64,000 nt of DNA from Immersiella caudata (taxonomy: Eukaryota; Ascomycota; Sordariomycetes; Sordariales; Lasiosphaeriaceae), in the NCBI GenBank assembly GCA_030512335.1, contig JAULSU010000006.1, forward strand, positions 2,976,001 to 3,040,000, read 5' to 3'. Below are positions 33,474-45,371 of this stretch, piece after piece. Under the pieces are notes generated by a model, which worked only from the letters and a program-made list of their open reading frames with translations, did no database searches and was not told the origin of the DNA. How positions within the stretch are numbered: the first letter of the stretch is position 1; each line of letters opens with the position of its first letter. The position numbers were made by a program, and so were the translations under genes.

Positions 33474-34781
33474 TTAGTCTTGTGTGGCATGTTCATCGCC
33501 AAATGGACTCCGTTCCCTGTCCCTTGGGGGCAAGGTTGCGTCTTTTTGCGACGCTCGCCGTGTGGCCTCCTCAATTACTGCGCTTAGGCTTGTAGTGCTT
33601 TGGGCAGCTGGTGCGTTCGGCGGATCAGAGAATGGCCCTTGGTCTGGGGTTGGCGAGTCGATGATGATGGTAGCCGAGTTCGAGTCTCGAACTGTAGATG
33701 AAGCTGCAGGAGATGGCATGGGTTCTTCAGTGGATTTCGGCTTGCCGTTGACCTTCTTCACACTTCCCACGCGGACGACCATGGCGCGCGCGGGGGTTGC
33801 GGTGTGTGTGCTGGCGTTGTTCAGGAAAGTCGAGCCCACGCTGAAGGTGCTGCCAGTTGGGCTTGGCGGGCGAAGCCCGCTGCCGTTGTATTTCTCGAAA
33901 TCAACGCTGGGAACAGGCGGTGTCGCGCTGCCCACAGACCCGTTAGAGTAGCCAGATTTGACGCTGACCATCGCCGGTTTGGCTCGCATGCCGGTCTGGG
34001 CAGGAGCGACAATGACGGCATTCTTTCCATAGATCGTCGAGGCAACGCTGGATCGCGGTGCGTATGATGTCCTGGCGTATGAGGTGCGGTCGCTATAACC
34101 AGACAGAGCAGAATACGTGGAGTCGCGGAGGTCGCCAGGGACAAAGAAGTGTTGGTCGCTGGGTGCTGGGCTGTTGGCCTGAGAAACAGCGAGGGGGAGC
34201 GGCGGGACTGGAGGAACAAGAACGGTAGGGGAAACAGCTGCTCGGTTGGTAACGCCAGGGATGTACGCAATCTGAATTATGTTCGAGGCCCGAGTGAGGA
34301 CGGTCGATGCCATGGAGCCGACGGTATGAGTAGATGCGCGGTTATCCCTCCGTTCGGTGAAGCTTTCTGAATCATGAGCCGACTTCTCAGTTTCGTCGTA
34401 TGTCGGCAGAGCGATCGCTTGTCTTCGTGTCCTGATGCAGTATCTCCAGACCAGATACGTGATGGCGGCAATCACGGCAAGGCCGCCGACAACTCCTCCT
34501 GCGATGCCTCCGACGTTGGTTGATGCACTTGACTTGGGGGCCTCGGTGGTCTCATCGCCCGGTTTGCAGACGGCTCGAGGACAGAACTCGCGGCAGTTCG
34601 TTGGATACACGAATTCGCAGTGCCAACCCTTTTGACAGTCCTCCGGGCACACAAGCTTCTTCGAATTGTCGCAAACAAGACAGACTTCCCCTCGCTTGGT
34701 GAGCGTGAATCCTGTGGCTTTGTTAGTTTGACAGCGATGGTGCGCGTCTCCGATCAGCATACCAGGAGCAACGTCCATCAT
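33474..34781 (-). CDS. Opy2-like membrane anchor protein (two exons)
   Basis: Exon 1 is 34763-34781 (MMDVAP plus one base) and exon 2 is 33474-34711, giving 418 residues. The 51-base intron runs from GTATGC through ACTAAC to CACAG. It has no stop and would read as coding if left in. The short extracellular part has cysteines spaced C-x2-C-x8-C-x3-C-x5-C-x7-C-x3-C-x4-C, similar to the Opy2 domain. One membrane segment (IAGGVVGGLAVIAAITYLVW) and a long Ser/Thr/Pro-rich cytosolic tail follow. Yeast Opy2 recruits Ste50 to the membrane in osmotic and filamentous MAPK signalling. The assignment rests on the cysteine pattern and topology; the tail motifs were not verified. Confidence 0.75.
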   Translation of the reverse strand: MMDVAPGMLIGDAHHRCQTNKATGFTLTKRGEVCLVCDNSKKLVCPEDCQKGWHCEFVYPTNCREFCPRAVCKPGDETTEAPKSSASTNVGGIAGGVVGGLAVIAAITYLVWRYCIRTRRQAIALPTYDETEKSAHDSESFTERRDNRASTHTVGSMASTVLTRASNIIQIAYIPGVTNRAAVSPTVLVPPVPPLPLAVSQANSPAPSDQHFFVPGDLRDSTYSALSGYSDRTSYARTSYAPRSSVASTIYGKNAVIVAPAQTGMRAKPAMVSVKSGYSNGSVGSATPPVPSVDFEKYNGSGLRPPSPTGSTFSVGSTFLNNASTHTATPARAMVVRVGSVKKVNGKPKSTEEPMPSPAASSTVRDSNSATIIIDSPTPDQGPFSDPPNAPAAQSTTSLSAVIEEATRRASQKDATLPPRDRERSPFGDEHATQD

Positions 34782-37700
34782 GGAGTCCACTTCGTAGAAT
34801 GTAGCTGAATTGGTTGAGGCAGAGAGTCGTAGAATCAGGTCTTAGGGTGCCACGAGTGTAGGTAGACAATGGATGAGGAGGGTCTGGACCCTCCGCTTGT
34901 GCAGATCTGTAGATCAGATATGCCCTAGAACCCGAAAATAGTCTTGAAAAGGCGAGCGAGATGATAATTCGATCGTCAAGCCGTTCGTTTGCGTCCAGTC
35001 CAAACCAAAAAAAACACAACCAAATTGTTGTCGTAAAAGTGGATGGGAAGGAGTGAAGATGGATGGGCGTCACAAGGCGAGTCTAGTGGCGTTGAAGGGG
35101 AAACGAGTGACTGAGAGGCTAGCTCAAAAAGAACGAAAGGTATTTCGAGAAAAGAAATTTCACCAGGAACACATCTGATGACACTCTGATTTGAAGCAGA
35201 GCAAGCGGATGGAGGTGAATGCGGGGGCTGTTGAGGTTGAGTCGAGGACGACGTGGACAGCGATGAGCGATGCTGGCTGGCGAGAGCTGAAAGGACCAGG
35301 CAGACGGAGCGACAGGTGGGCTGCACATCGACTTTGAGAGACCGAAGGGCACACGGGCCAGGTCTCACTCCCCGAGTTCATTTACGGAAGTGACCAGTTG
35401 GGGGGCGGAGCCACACTGACAACGGGCGAACAGGGCCACTAGCGCCCCGGTTCAACGATAAGTGTGGGCGCCCAGTAGTTTAGCGAAACGTTCAAGGGGT
35501 TCAGCTACGCCTCCTATTCGCTCAATTCTCAAAGCTTGGGCGGGGCCCCTGTTTCCCGCTCCAACGTCCGTCCGTCTCCCCTCTTGGGCGATGGCACCCT
35601 TCAATCTGCTAAAGAGATCAGTGATCATGCACGACAACTTTATTTGCGATCGAAAGAAGAAGCTCGAGGTTGGTCGGCCTTGAATCCCTAATCGAAGAAT
35701 TTTGCCTTTCGGCGCACCCGACTCTCTGGTTGCTGGGCAAGCTGAGCCATCACTCGTGGCGGAGCGGGGAAGGACCTGCGAGAAACCGACCTGCGAAAAG
35801 CGAAGGCACGTCGACGGGCTTGCCATGTTGCACACAAGGTACACAGCCAATGGGATGCCAGTCCAAAACCCGATTCGCTCAGCCCAGTCCTGCACCCAAC
35901 CAAGATCTTTTCTCGCGCCTGGACGGCTCGCAGATCAATTCCGCCCGCTAACTTCGCCGTCACGTCCGTTATCGAGGGACGATTTGATTTGTGTCTTCTA
36001 TCTGTTTGGACCTCAAAATCGCTGATCTTAAGGTGGAAGGTGGGGTGAGAGCAGGATACTCGGGGAACGTAGCGCTGTTCGGCTGCGACGCAATGATGTC
36101 GAAATCAATTAATTGAGAGGCGAGAAGCGGTCCCATCGGCTTGGCGGGTTCCGTCGATAGTGATTTTGGAAGGACCTTCCGGCCTTATTGCATATTTGCA
36201 GCTCCGTTAGTTAGGCCTTTCCGCCGCAACTCTTGACGTTCCCGATATTGAGCCACCCCTCTACTTCTCGACAGCTTCATTCAGCGGGTAGTTTGGATTG
36301 AATCTAAGCCTTATTAATGTTGACTTGCTTCCAAATGCTACCGACTTGCAGCTGTCCACGCCTCGGTTGATGGGTGCGCTCTAGTGGGCGTATCCCGATA
36401 TCATGAGGTGCCGGAGGCCAAGCATCCCCGTATGGCCATACGGTGTAAAGCAAAGAACCAACGTGTTCCTGTTTTCTCCCAACGTGCCAAGATTACGTTC
36501 ACAATTAATAGTGTTCTGTATGGAATTGTCCCGGGAATATCAAGTTAGCTTTCCCGTCTAATTCGTGGGCATTGACGGGTCTGTCCAGAGGCGAAAATCA
36601 GTTAATCCGATTTGGTAGAGTAAGTGGAAACATTGAGGCGGAAACCAGACCCTGGAAGCCTGCCATAGTGCCATACTACATTTGTTAAGATCCTGAATCA
36701 AGGCTCTTGGGTTTAGATGGGGCGATCGCCCCTGAGCCGCAGGGCACCGTACCTGAATAGGAGGCTGTTGTCTTTAGCCTGTGAGCAAACTTTTCGTACA
36801 TTCTATTCATGTTCCTAACCTCCGCCGGTATCCCCGACGCAGATCAAAACACTGGACAGTAATGGGGCCTATTGTTAACTTGGCCACTGTCACTGGATGC
36901 TGTCGTGATTCCCTGCAGGCTCGGAGCTACCATGACTGGGGTCGGATGAGCAGCACGGCTGCAAGTCTACAAAGTTAGATCCCGCATTCTGACAGCATGT
37001 CAGAGTCGATGACGACCCGCGTGGGCGTCCTGGGCCGAGATACACCGAAAGCTGCATGCTGAGAACATAGAGACACCAGAAGGGAACCGACGAACATCTA
37101 CCGTGAGACCCAGAGAAGCCGTTGAGCGTTGCATGACTGACTCTTAAGTATGCTCCCAGCTTTCTGTGAGCGACCTTGAGACTCATGCATATAGTGTAGG
37201 TTAAAAAAATCCTCACCTTGAAAACTCCTAACGCAATCGCCATCCCTTGCGTGGTTATGTTGCAAAGGGTTCCTTCACGCTGTCCCTTGCTGCAAAACGT
37301 TGCGCTGGCAGGATCGCGTCTGAATGTGGGTTGGGCGAGAAAACGGCCTATAACCGATTGGATTAGACTTCCAGAGACCAAAGAAAATACGTCGTATGAG
37401 CGAGACGCGCTGGCATCAAGGGGATCAAGTCCGAGCCAACAAAAAGAACATGCCGCAGCCTGCTGCTAACGCCGTGGCGGGGCCGTCGCTGATGTGAGAT
37501 CAAGCCGCCTGGAAGGGGAACTCAACAGTCCTCGAAACGTTATGAGCAAAACGTTGTCGGAAATGCAAAGACCCTGTAGAAGGACATTTTCAAAGTATCG
37601 AGATGAGAATCGACAACTGAGGCAGCCCATGTCAGAATATGCGGTTTGCCATCGATCTGTTTGAGCATTCCGTATTTTGACAAGACCACCCTTGGACGAA

Positions 37701-39394
37701 CGACTCCGGTCGTTGCTTCGCCTCAGTGGCCACGACAGCGGAAAAGGATCCTGGAGCCGGCCGAGTGATTGCGCACAACAGTCCACTGGCAAGGTTTTTT
37801 ACGTGCGATGCACGTAATTCGGATAGCTTTCTATTTTGGGCACAAAAGTTGAAAGGAATCATGAAGCGGCTCTCGACCAGAAAAACTGCACAGAAAACTA
37901 AAGATTGGTTGACTGCCGCTGAGTTGTGTCAAGCGCCTGGCGGTTTGTGTCAATGGACTGCTCATTCCATCTGTGCAGGGAGAAGTGGCGGTCGGATACC
38001 GACGGCGAACGGTGTTGGACCGTGTTAACGGCGGGCTTTTTCGTGGTACTACTATTGCATCGGCATTACGAGCGCTTCGGTGCATCTCGTGTTACTGTTG
38101 TTTGCGGGTCGAATTCCTGACTTTGTTCCTAAGATCCAGAGACCCATTGGATATTGGCAAACGCAGATCTTAGGGGTCGGGTGTTTCAGGACCAAGGGTC
38201 TTGCCTGGCGGTCCAGAAGGCGCCTGTGGGTCCAGGGGCTGCCTCCCATCTGTCTTGCCCCTCTTTCGGGCATGACTTGTTTCCTGCAGTCGATAAACCG
38301 AGAGAGGAATATGGCGCTGTTTATCTGCGGCTGGTGGGAAGCTATGAGTTCGGGGTTCTAAACGGGCGCGGTGATCAAGGCAGTGGGCAGAAGGGCATAA
38401 GTTGAGGCGGGCAGAGCAGTAGGCAAAGCCAAGTGCGTTATTCCGGGTTGGGGATCCCAAAAAAATGCGGTGTTTCTAGACTGTCAACAGTTGGGCTTGA
38501 ACAGTGCGGACCGCACCGTCGCTTTGCGTCAACCGGGCCAACACACAGTGCCAACTTTAGATTTGCCTCAAGCAGTCAACCACTGCGGTAAGGTCTCAAC
38601 CGTCTGCCAGGCTATGTCGGCGTCAAGGTAAACTAGCGATCCGCCTGTGCAGCGGACAGTGGCGAGTCGAAAGTGCATTCTCGTATATATCCTTTTGATC
38701 GCCATCAACTCGTGTAAATGGATGAGCACCAATCTCGAGCAAGGCGACGGTGAGCGACAGGAAACGACGAGCCGATGAAACATATCGGGGAGAATGTAAT
38801 CAGGGGCAGGCCCAGTGTGACGTCGTTAGGTGTTGGTGGACTTCGGGGAGGTGTGGGTCAGATGAGCGAACCAGAGGCGAGCAGCGCGACGACAAGCCTC
38901 CTCGCACTAGCCTCCCTTCTTGGTGAGCTGCGCAGGCTAGTGGAGTCGCTTGCTGGGATCCCTGCAGCTGAGCCACAGCCTTGGAGTTCAATCACTCGTA
39001 ATACAAACCGGGCCACGCCTCCTGAGGAATGAAACCAAGTTTTTATGCCATCCTCCCTAACGGCATCTTCACGAAAAACATCAGTGTTTTGGCATCAAAA
39101 ATTCGCCATTTTTTGCATTACGCGTGGCTGGCTCAACAGCCTCTTGACCTTACATCGTCGGGTCGGAACGAGTAGCGCTCTGCGGCCGGCACTGTCAGAC
39201 GAGCGGCTTTTGACGAGCACGGCCTAGAGCGAGCGCTTGTGCTCAGCCAAGGGTGAAATAGCTGCCGCACCGCGAGCTGACCAGCTTCTTCTCCCAACAC
39301 CAGCAACCACTGGGTTTTCCCTCAATCGGGCAGTCATCGACTCCATACTACTTCTTCGAAACTCGCAAATCCTGCCGAAGCGATTTTCGCAACG
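34782..39394. other. 4.6 kb gene-free region
   Basis: This is the longest stretch without a supported gene. It lies between the divergent Opy2-like (-) and chitin synthase (+) genes. Open frames are short, mutually inconsistent and without domains. No terminal inverted repeats, poly-A tail or reverse-transcriptase motif were recognised. It may combine two long promoters and leaders with decayed sequence. Confidence 0.55.
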
Positions 39395-42325
39395 ATGGCG
39401 TACCGCGGCCCAGGAGAGTACGGCCGGGGAAGCGGCTATGAAGGCCACCCGATGCAAGACTTGAACGCTCAGAATCAGGTGGGTTCTCAGGCTAACCGCT
39501 TGCTTTTGAGGCAATAACCGATCTAACCATTGTTGCTTCTAGCACGAGCACGATGAAGCGCAAGCTGCGCTCCTCAACCAAAACCAGGTGTACGAGACCG
39601 ACCAGGCACATCTGGGAACAAACACACCACCCTTCCGCCCAACTTCGGCATACAGCTTGTCCGAGTCCTATGCGCCTAATGCTGGTACAACGCGGGTTGG
39701 CGTTGGTGCCAACACGCCTGTACAGCAGTTCGGCGCCGGATATGGCGGCGGTGCTCCCTCCAACTACCAGGGCGGCTTTGCGGCCCCCGACCCGGCAGGA
39801 TACAATATGGATCCCGACACAGATGACAGTTGGATGCAGCGCCAGAACCCCATGGCTGCACCAACCGGTGGGCTCAAGCGCTACGCGACGAGGAAGGTCA
39901 AGCTCATTCAGGGATCCGTCCTGAGCATCGACTATCCAGTTCCAAGCGCTATTCGCAACGCTGTTCAGCCTCAGTATAGGAACGCCGAGGGTAGCAACGA
40001 GGAGTTTGTGAAGATGCGCTACACGGCAGCCACCTGCGATCCCAACGACTTCACCCTCAAGAACGGCTACGACCTGCGACCACGGATGTACAATCGTCAC
40101 ACTGAACTGCTGATCGCCATTACATACTACAACGAAGACAAGGTCCTCCTTTCCAGAACGCTACATGGCGTCATGCAGAACATCCGAGATATCGTGAACC
40201 TGAAGAAGTCCTCGTTCTGGAACAAGGGCGGCCCGGCATGGCAGAAAATCGTGGTCTGCTTAGTTTTCGACGGTATCGACAAGACTGACAAGAACGTGCT
40301 GGACGTGCTGGCCACGATCGGTGTTTACCAAGACGGCGTGGTGAAGAAGGATGTCGACGGTAACGAGACGGTCGCTCACATTTTTGAATACACCACCCAG
40401 CTTTCCGTCACCCCCGGACAACAGCTCATCCGGCCCGTCGACGACAGCCCGCAGACGTTGCCTCCAGTCCAGTTCATTTTCTGTCTCAAGCAAAAGAACA
40501 GCAAGAAGATCAACTCCCATCGTTGGCTTTTCAATGCGTTTGGACGCATTCTCAATCCAGAAGTCTGCATTCTGCTCGATGCCGGTACTAAACCCAGCCC
40601 CAAGTCCCTGCTCGCGCTGTGGGAAGGCTTCTACAACGACAAGGATCTCGGTGGTGCCTGCGGCGAGATTCATGCTATGCTCGGGTATATATGCGTGCCT
40701 CGTCTAAATTGAATATCTATGAACCGATGAACTGACTTTTGATACAGGAAAGGCGGCAAAAAGCTGCTTAACCCCCTGGTTGCCGTGCAGAACTTCGAGT
40801 ACAAGATCTCCAACATCTTGGACAAGCCTCTGGAGTCTGCATTCGGCTACGTCAGTGTGCTGCCCGGTGCCTTCTCCGCCTACCGCTTCCGAGCGATCAT
40901 GGGCCGGCCTCTGGAGCAGTATTTCCACGGTGACCATACTCTGTCCAAAATTCTTGGCAAGAAGGGCATCGAGGGAATGAACATCTTCAAAAAGAACATG
41001 TTCTTGGCTGAGGATCGTATCCTCTGCTTCGAGTTGGTCGCCAAGGCTGGTCAGAAGTGGCATTTGAGCTACATCAAGGCTGCCAAGGGCGAGACCGACG
41101 TGCCCGAAGGCGCACCCGAGTTTATCAGCCAGCGTCGTCGTTGGCTCAACGGTTCCTTTGCGGCCAGCATCTACTCCCTCATGCATTTCGGTCGAATGTA
41201 CAAGAGCGGACATAACATTATCCGCATGTTCTTCTTCCACATTCAGCTGATCTACAATATTCTCAACGTCATCTTCACTTGGTTCTCCCTGGCTTCCTAC
41301 TGGCTTACTACCACCGTCATCATGGATCTTGTCGGCACCCCGGTCACTTCGTCCCCTACTTCGTCAGAGCATCACGGATGGCCGTTTGGTGACTCGGTCA
41401 CGCCCTTCTTCAACGCCGTTCTGAAGTATCTGTACCTGGCATTCGTCATCCTACAGTTCATTCTGGCTCTCGGCAATCGACCCAAGGGATCCAAGTACAC
41501 TTATATCACGTCTTATGTTGTCTTCGCTCTTATTCAGGTCTATATTCTGATTCTTTCCGGATACCTTGTGGCCCAGGCGTTCTCGAAGCCTATCGGTGAG
41601 CAGCTTGCATTCGAGAATGCTGGCGATGCAGTCAAGCAGTTGCTGGGCGGAACTAGCGCTGCCGGTGTCATTCTTGTGGCTCTTATCACCATCTACGGAC
41701 TCTACTACCTCGCCTCATTCATGTACATGGACCCCTGGCACATGTTCCACTCTTTCCCCTTCTACATGGTGCTCATGTCCACCTACATCAACATTCTCAT
41801 GGTCTACGCCTTCAACAACTGGCACGACGTGTCCTGGGGTACCAAGGGATCGGACAAGAACGACGCCCTGCCCTCTGCAACTGTCAGCAAAGGTGAGAAG
41901 AATGAGGCTGTGGTGGAAGAAATCGAGAAGCCGCAGGAAGATATCGACCAGCTGTTCGAGCAGACGGTGCGAAGAGCTCTCGCTCCCTACAAAGAGGTCG
42001 AGGTGCCAGAGCCCAAGGATCTCGAGGACTCGTATAAGACCTTCCGTACCATGCTTGTCATTTCTTGGCTGTTCTCGAACTGTTTGTTGGCCGTTGTTAT
42101 TACCAGCGACAACTTCAACTCGTTCGGTCTTGGGGTAGGTTCCTTGTTTGCTCTCGTGTTCCGCGACCATGCTAACAATTTTGGCAGCAAAAAACCAGCG
42201 ACAGGACAGCCGGGTTCTTCAGGTTCCTGCTCTACGCCACAGCGGCTCTCTCAGTCGTCCGTTTTATTGGCTTCCTGTGGTTCCTTGGTCGGACTGGCAT
42301 TATGTGCTGCATTGCGAGGCGTTAA
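39395..42325 (+). CDS. Class III chitin synthase (four exons)
   Basis: Exons 39395-39478, 39543-40684, 40748-42134 and 42188-42325 join to 916 residues. The enzyme polymerises GlcNAc from UDP-GlcNAc into chitin at the plasma membrane and hyphal tip. A Gln/Asn/Gly-rich N-terminus ([10 protein letters not shown]) precedes the catalytic domain: [22 protein letters not shown], the acid-rich FLAEDRIL and the signature QRRRW in [14 protein letters not shown]. Several membrane segments follow. The last exon, reached only by splicing at 42135-42187, encodes the conserved ending [11 protein letters not shown] to GIMCCIARR. Class III is judged from the N-terminus and this ending, as in N. crassa chs-1 and Aspergillus chsB. 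Confidence 0.95.
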
Positions 42326-43146
42326 ATTTGGACTCTCTCCGCGCTGATGTCTCAATACGAGAGGTGCGGGAGAATCAAATCCTTGTACATCACCAACTTG
42401 TATCTTCTTGGGGCAGTTCATATGCCGGGCGGCATTGGACAAGGTGCCGAAGGGTACCAAGTGGACCGGGCTGGGCGGCGCTCATGCCGTTTCTTCACGT
42501 TGTAATACCGGGCTCCGCGATGGTATACTGGTGGGTTTCGCCACACAACGAAGGCGTGCTTTCGATTTCAAGACAAAAATTGGGCATCTGGGCGCCCGTG
42601 GACAGGCGTTATTTGATTTTAATGAGCTGTTAGCATTGGCCGCCCTGGTCTTGCGATAATATACATAGCGGACATCTGAGTAGCAAGCGGCAGCGTTGCA
42701 ATGTAGGGACTACTGGTTGATGCTGAATCTCTGACTGCAGGAAACGGCGGGGAGTGGTGAACTGATTGTAACAGCGAAGGCTGGTCAGGGGTGAGATGCA
42801 AGAACCCCGCACCCTTTCAGCTCACTCCTGTGACGCAATGCCTTCCAGGCAGGCGCAGCATGCAGCGATTCTCTTCGCCTCCACTCAGACGCCGGCATGT
42901 CAGCAGCTAGGAACACCATCAGCTGTAGTTGATTGTGCTCCTGCAGCTTAGAACTAATTCCTTCCATCATCCTCGCATCGACGGAGTATACAATCCCGCA
43001 TCCTCCTTCGCAAGGCAGAACCAGAGCGTGCACTTGATCGTGGAGCTGCCGCAACACTCAGGTCGAACACCAACAGCAAATGACCACAACACCTCCTCTC
43101 ATGAGCCAATTGCTTTGAACCCCGGATAACCCCAGTCACCAGAATC
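42326..43146. other. Intergenic region, no gene seen
   Basis: An 820-base stretch between two plus-strand genes, expected to hold the chitin synthase terminator and the kelch gene promoter. No coding or RNA feature is supported. Confidence 0.6.
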
Positions 43147-45089
43147 ATGGATTCCTTCAAGCTGCTCAAACGCCGCACGACAGACCTCATCAGCTCAATT
43201 CCGCAGTCGCTCCCCTCGATCCAATCGCTCCATCTCGGTGGGACTCACCACCACGGCTACTCTCACCACCATGGAACACAGACGGCAAAAGGCACATGGG
43301 AAAAGATCAGTGGGCTCCCCCCGCTCCTGCGATCCTCCCACTCGGTCAACATCGTGGGTCTTCCCTTTCCGCCATATGACTCCCATTGTGGTTATTTGTG
43401 GCTTTTGTTCAATGTTTTAGGCGTGATATGAGCGCCCCTGAGGCGCTACTTTGTCTAGAGAACGCCTGTATGAGAAATCACTGACGGATATTTACCACAG
43501 GTGGCTGGAAATGTTTTCATCTTTGGCGGTGAGAGCGCCGATGGTCGCGAACCCGTCGACAACGACATGCACGTCGTAACCTTACCTTCCGTGGGTCTCC
43601 CCTTTCCACCGTATGGCTCCTGATTTGGTTATTCATGGCTTTGTTGGATGTTTTGAGCATTGCTTGAGCGCGCCCGAGACCATGCGTTGCCTAGAAAACA
43701 CCTTTGAGAGAAATGACTGACGGGCATTTACCACAGAGCGGCGCCCCGGCCGACTATTACACGATCAAGGCAACCCCGGAGGCCAGGGAGACCTCCCCAG
43801 TCGCCCCACCGCCCCCTGAGATCAAGGTCGAGAGTGAGGATGCTGATGCTGGCGCCGATGTCACACCCACTGACAAGGGCAAAGCCATCGAGACGACCAC
43901 CGACATTGCCTCGTCTCTCCCACCCGTCCCTTCGCCTCGCGTCGGCCATGCCACCGCCTCCATCGGCCACCGTATCTTTCTCTTTGGCGGTCGGGGTGGC
44001 CCCGATCTGAAACCCCTCGACGAAGGCGGCCGGGTCTGGGTGTTCGACACACGCAGTCGACATTGGTCCTACCTTGACCCTGTCCTCCTGCTAACACCCA
44101 ACACCACCAACCCCTACGTTCCTGCGCCGCGTAGCGATCACTCCGCCATTGCCACGGATAAGCCCCGCAACTTTGACCTTGCCCCGCATCACCCCAAGCC
44201 CATTACGCGCGCCGACACATGGAAGCAATGGGCTCTCGGCGATAGTGATGAAGTTGGCACACCGCAAAACCCCATTGTTGGCAGCATCGCGGCCCGCGCC
44301 GTCGACCCTGACCTCGCCGGCTTCGGGACTTTTCTTATCCACGGCGGCCGACTGTCAGCCAACTCCCTTGCTGCCGACCTTTGGGCCTTCGACATCCACT
44401 CTCGTACTTGGCAGCGCCTTCCCGACGCCCCGGGAGCTCCTCTTGTCGCTCCCGCCCTCTCCCTCTCCCGCTCCCGCCTCTACCGCTTCGGCGGCTCCCC
44501 TACTGAGAGCAGCTGCCTCGACTACCTCGAGCTCGGTGTCGACCAATTCAACGATGGCTTCTCTGCTGGCGAAGTCTCCCTCGTAGCCCGAGGCGAGTGG
44601 AAATCCTTATCGAAAACCAAGAAACAAGACGTTGGGTACAAGGAGCCTGACCCGGCGGAGGCACCGCTCACCGAGGTCGAGAAGGAGGACGATCCCTGGC
44701 CTGCGCCGAGACACGCAGGTCGTCTGGAAGCCGTGACAGTGGGTGGAGGGCGAGAGTACCTTGTGCTTCTACTTGGCGAGGCAGAGGAGGGAAGATATCA
44801 GGAAGATGTTTGGGCGTTTGAGGTGCCTGCGCAGGGGATGTCGGCCGCGAAGGTGGCGAATTCAGTGATGAGTGCCGTGGGGCGCAGAACCGGAGAGGGC
44901 AAGTGGAAAAGGGTAGAGGCGGGACCCTACGATGACGAGGACGATGAGAGTGCGGACGGTCCGGGGGCGAGGGCGTGGTTCGCAAGTGCAACGATGGGGG
45001 ATTTGGAGGAGAGTGGGATTGTTATTTGGGGAGGTGTCCAGGAAGGTGGAAAGAGGAAGGGGGATGGGTGGATATTCAGGCTGAGCTAG
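43147..45089 (+). CDS. Kelch-repeat protein with two paralogous introns
   Basis: Exons 43147-43353, 43501-43590 and 43737-45089 join in phase 0 to 549 residues. Kelch blades are visible as FIFGGESADG, RIFLFGGRGG, LIHGGRLSANSLAADLWAFDI, YRFGGSPTESS and VIWGGVQEGG, each followed by W-containing segments such as VFDTRSRHWSYLD and SRTWQRLPDAP. This predicts a beta-propeller. The N-terminus has a His-rich patch (THHHGYSHHH). There is no signal peptide or BTB/F-box domain, so it is likely a cytosolic binding protein of unknown partner. Both introns start GTGGGTCT and end TTACCACAG. At about 147 bases they are longer than nearly all others here and clearly related to each other. Confidence 0.88.
43354..43500 (+). 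mobile_element. Introner-like element, copy 1 (intron 1 of kelch gene)
   Basis: A 147-base spliceosomal intron, GTGGGT to CCACAG, splicing VNI|VAG in phase 0. It aligns along its whole length with intron 2 of the same gene at about 76 percent by hand count, most differences being transitions, with one single-base gap. Best conserved are the first 30 bases (GTGGGTCT-CCCTTTCC-CC-TATG) and the 3' end (GAGAAAT-ACTGACGG then ATTTACCACAG), which includes the CTGAC branch-like sequence. The GTGG at its start is also present at the start of the next exon. Confidence 0.7.
43591..43736 (+). mobile_element. Introner-like element, copy 2 (intron 2 of kelch gene)
   Basis: A 146-base intron, GTGGGT to CCACAG, splicing LPS|SGA in phase 0. 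It is the paralogue of the intron 90 bases upstream. Exon sequences on either side of the two introns are not similar, so copying of the intron itself is more likely than duplication of a gene segment. Confidence 0.7.
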
Positions 45090-45371
45090 GGGTTATCTGT
45101 TCACTGAATACTGAAACATTTTGGTATGGGTTTGCCGGCGTAGTGCTGACGCTTTGAAGTCAGCTTTTTGGTTCGGCTCTTGAGTACTAAAAAAGGTCTG
45201 ATGTGGATTGAAGTTAGTAATAAAAATGTGACTCTTTCACAGCAGCGGCGTCTTCTCTTCGTGTCAGCTCACTAGAGCGAGTATGCAGACATCCGGTTTA
45301 TGTGTTTTGTTTGTACATCACCGTCTATGACCGGCTTCCACCAGCAACTGCCAGTTGTTGTGGTTAAAAAT

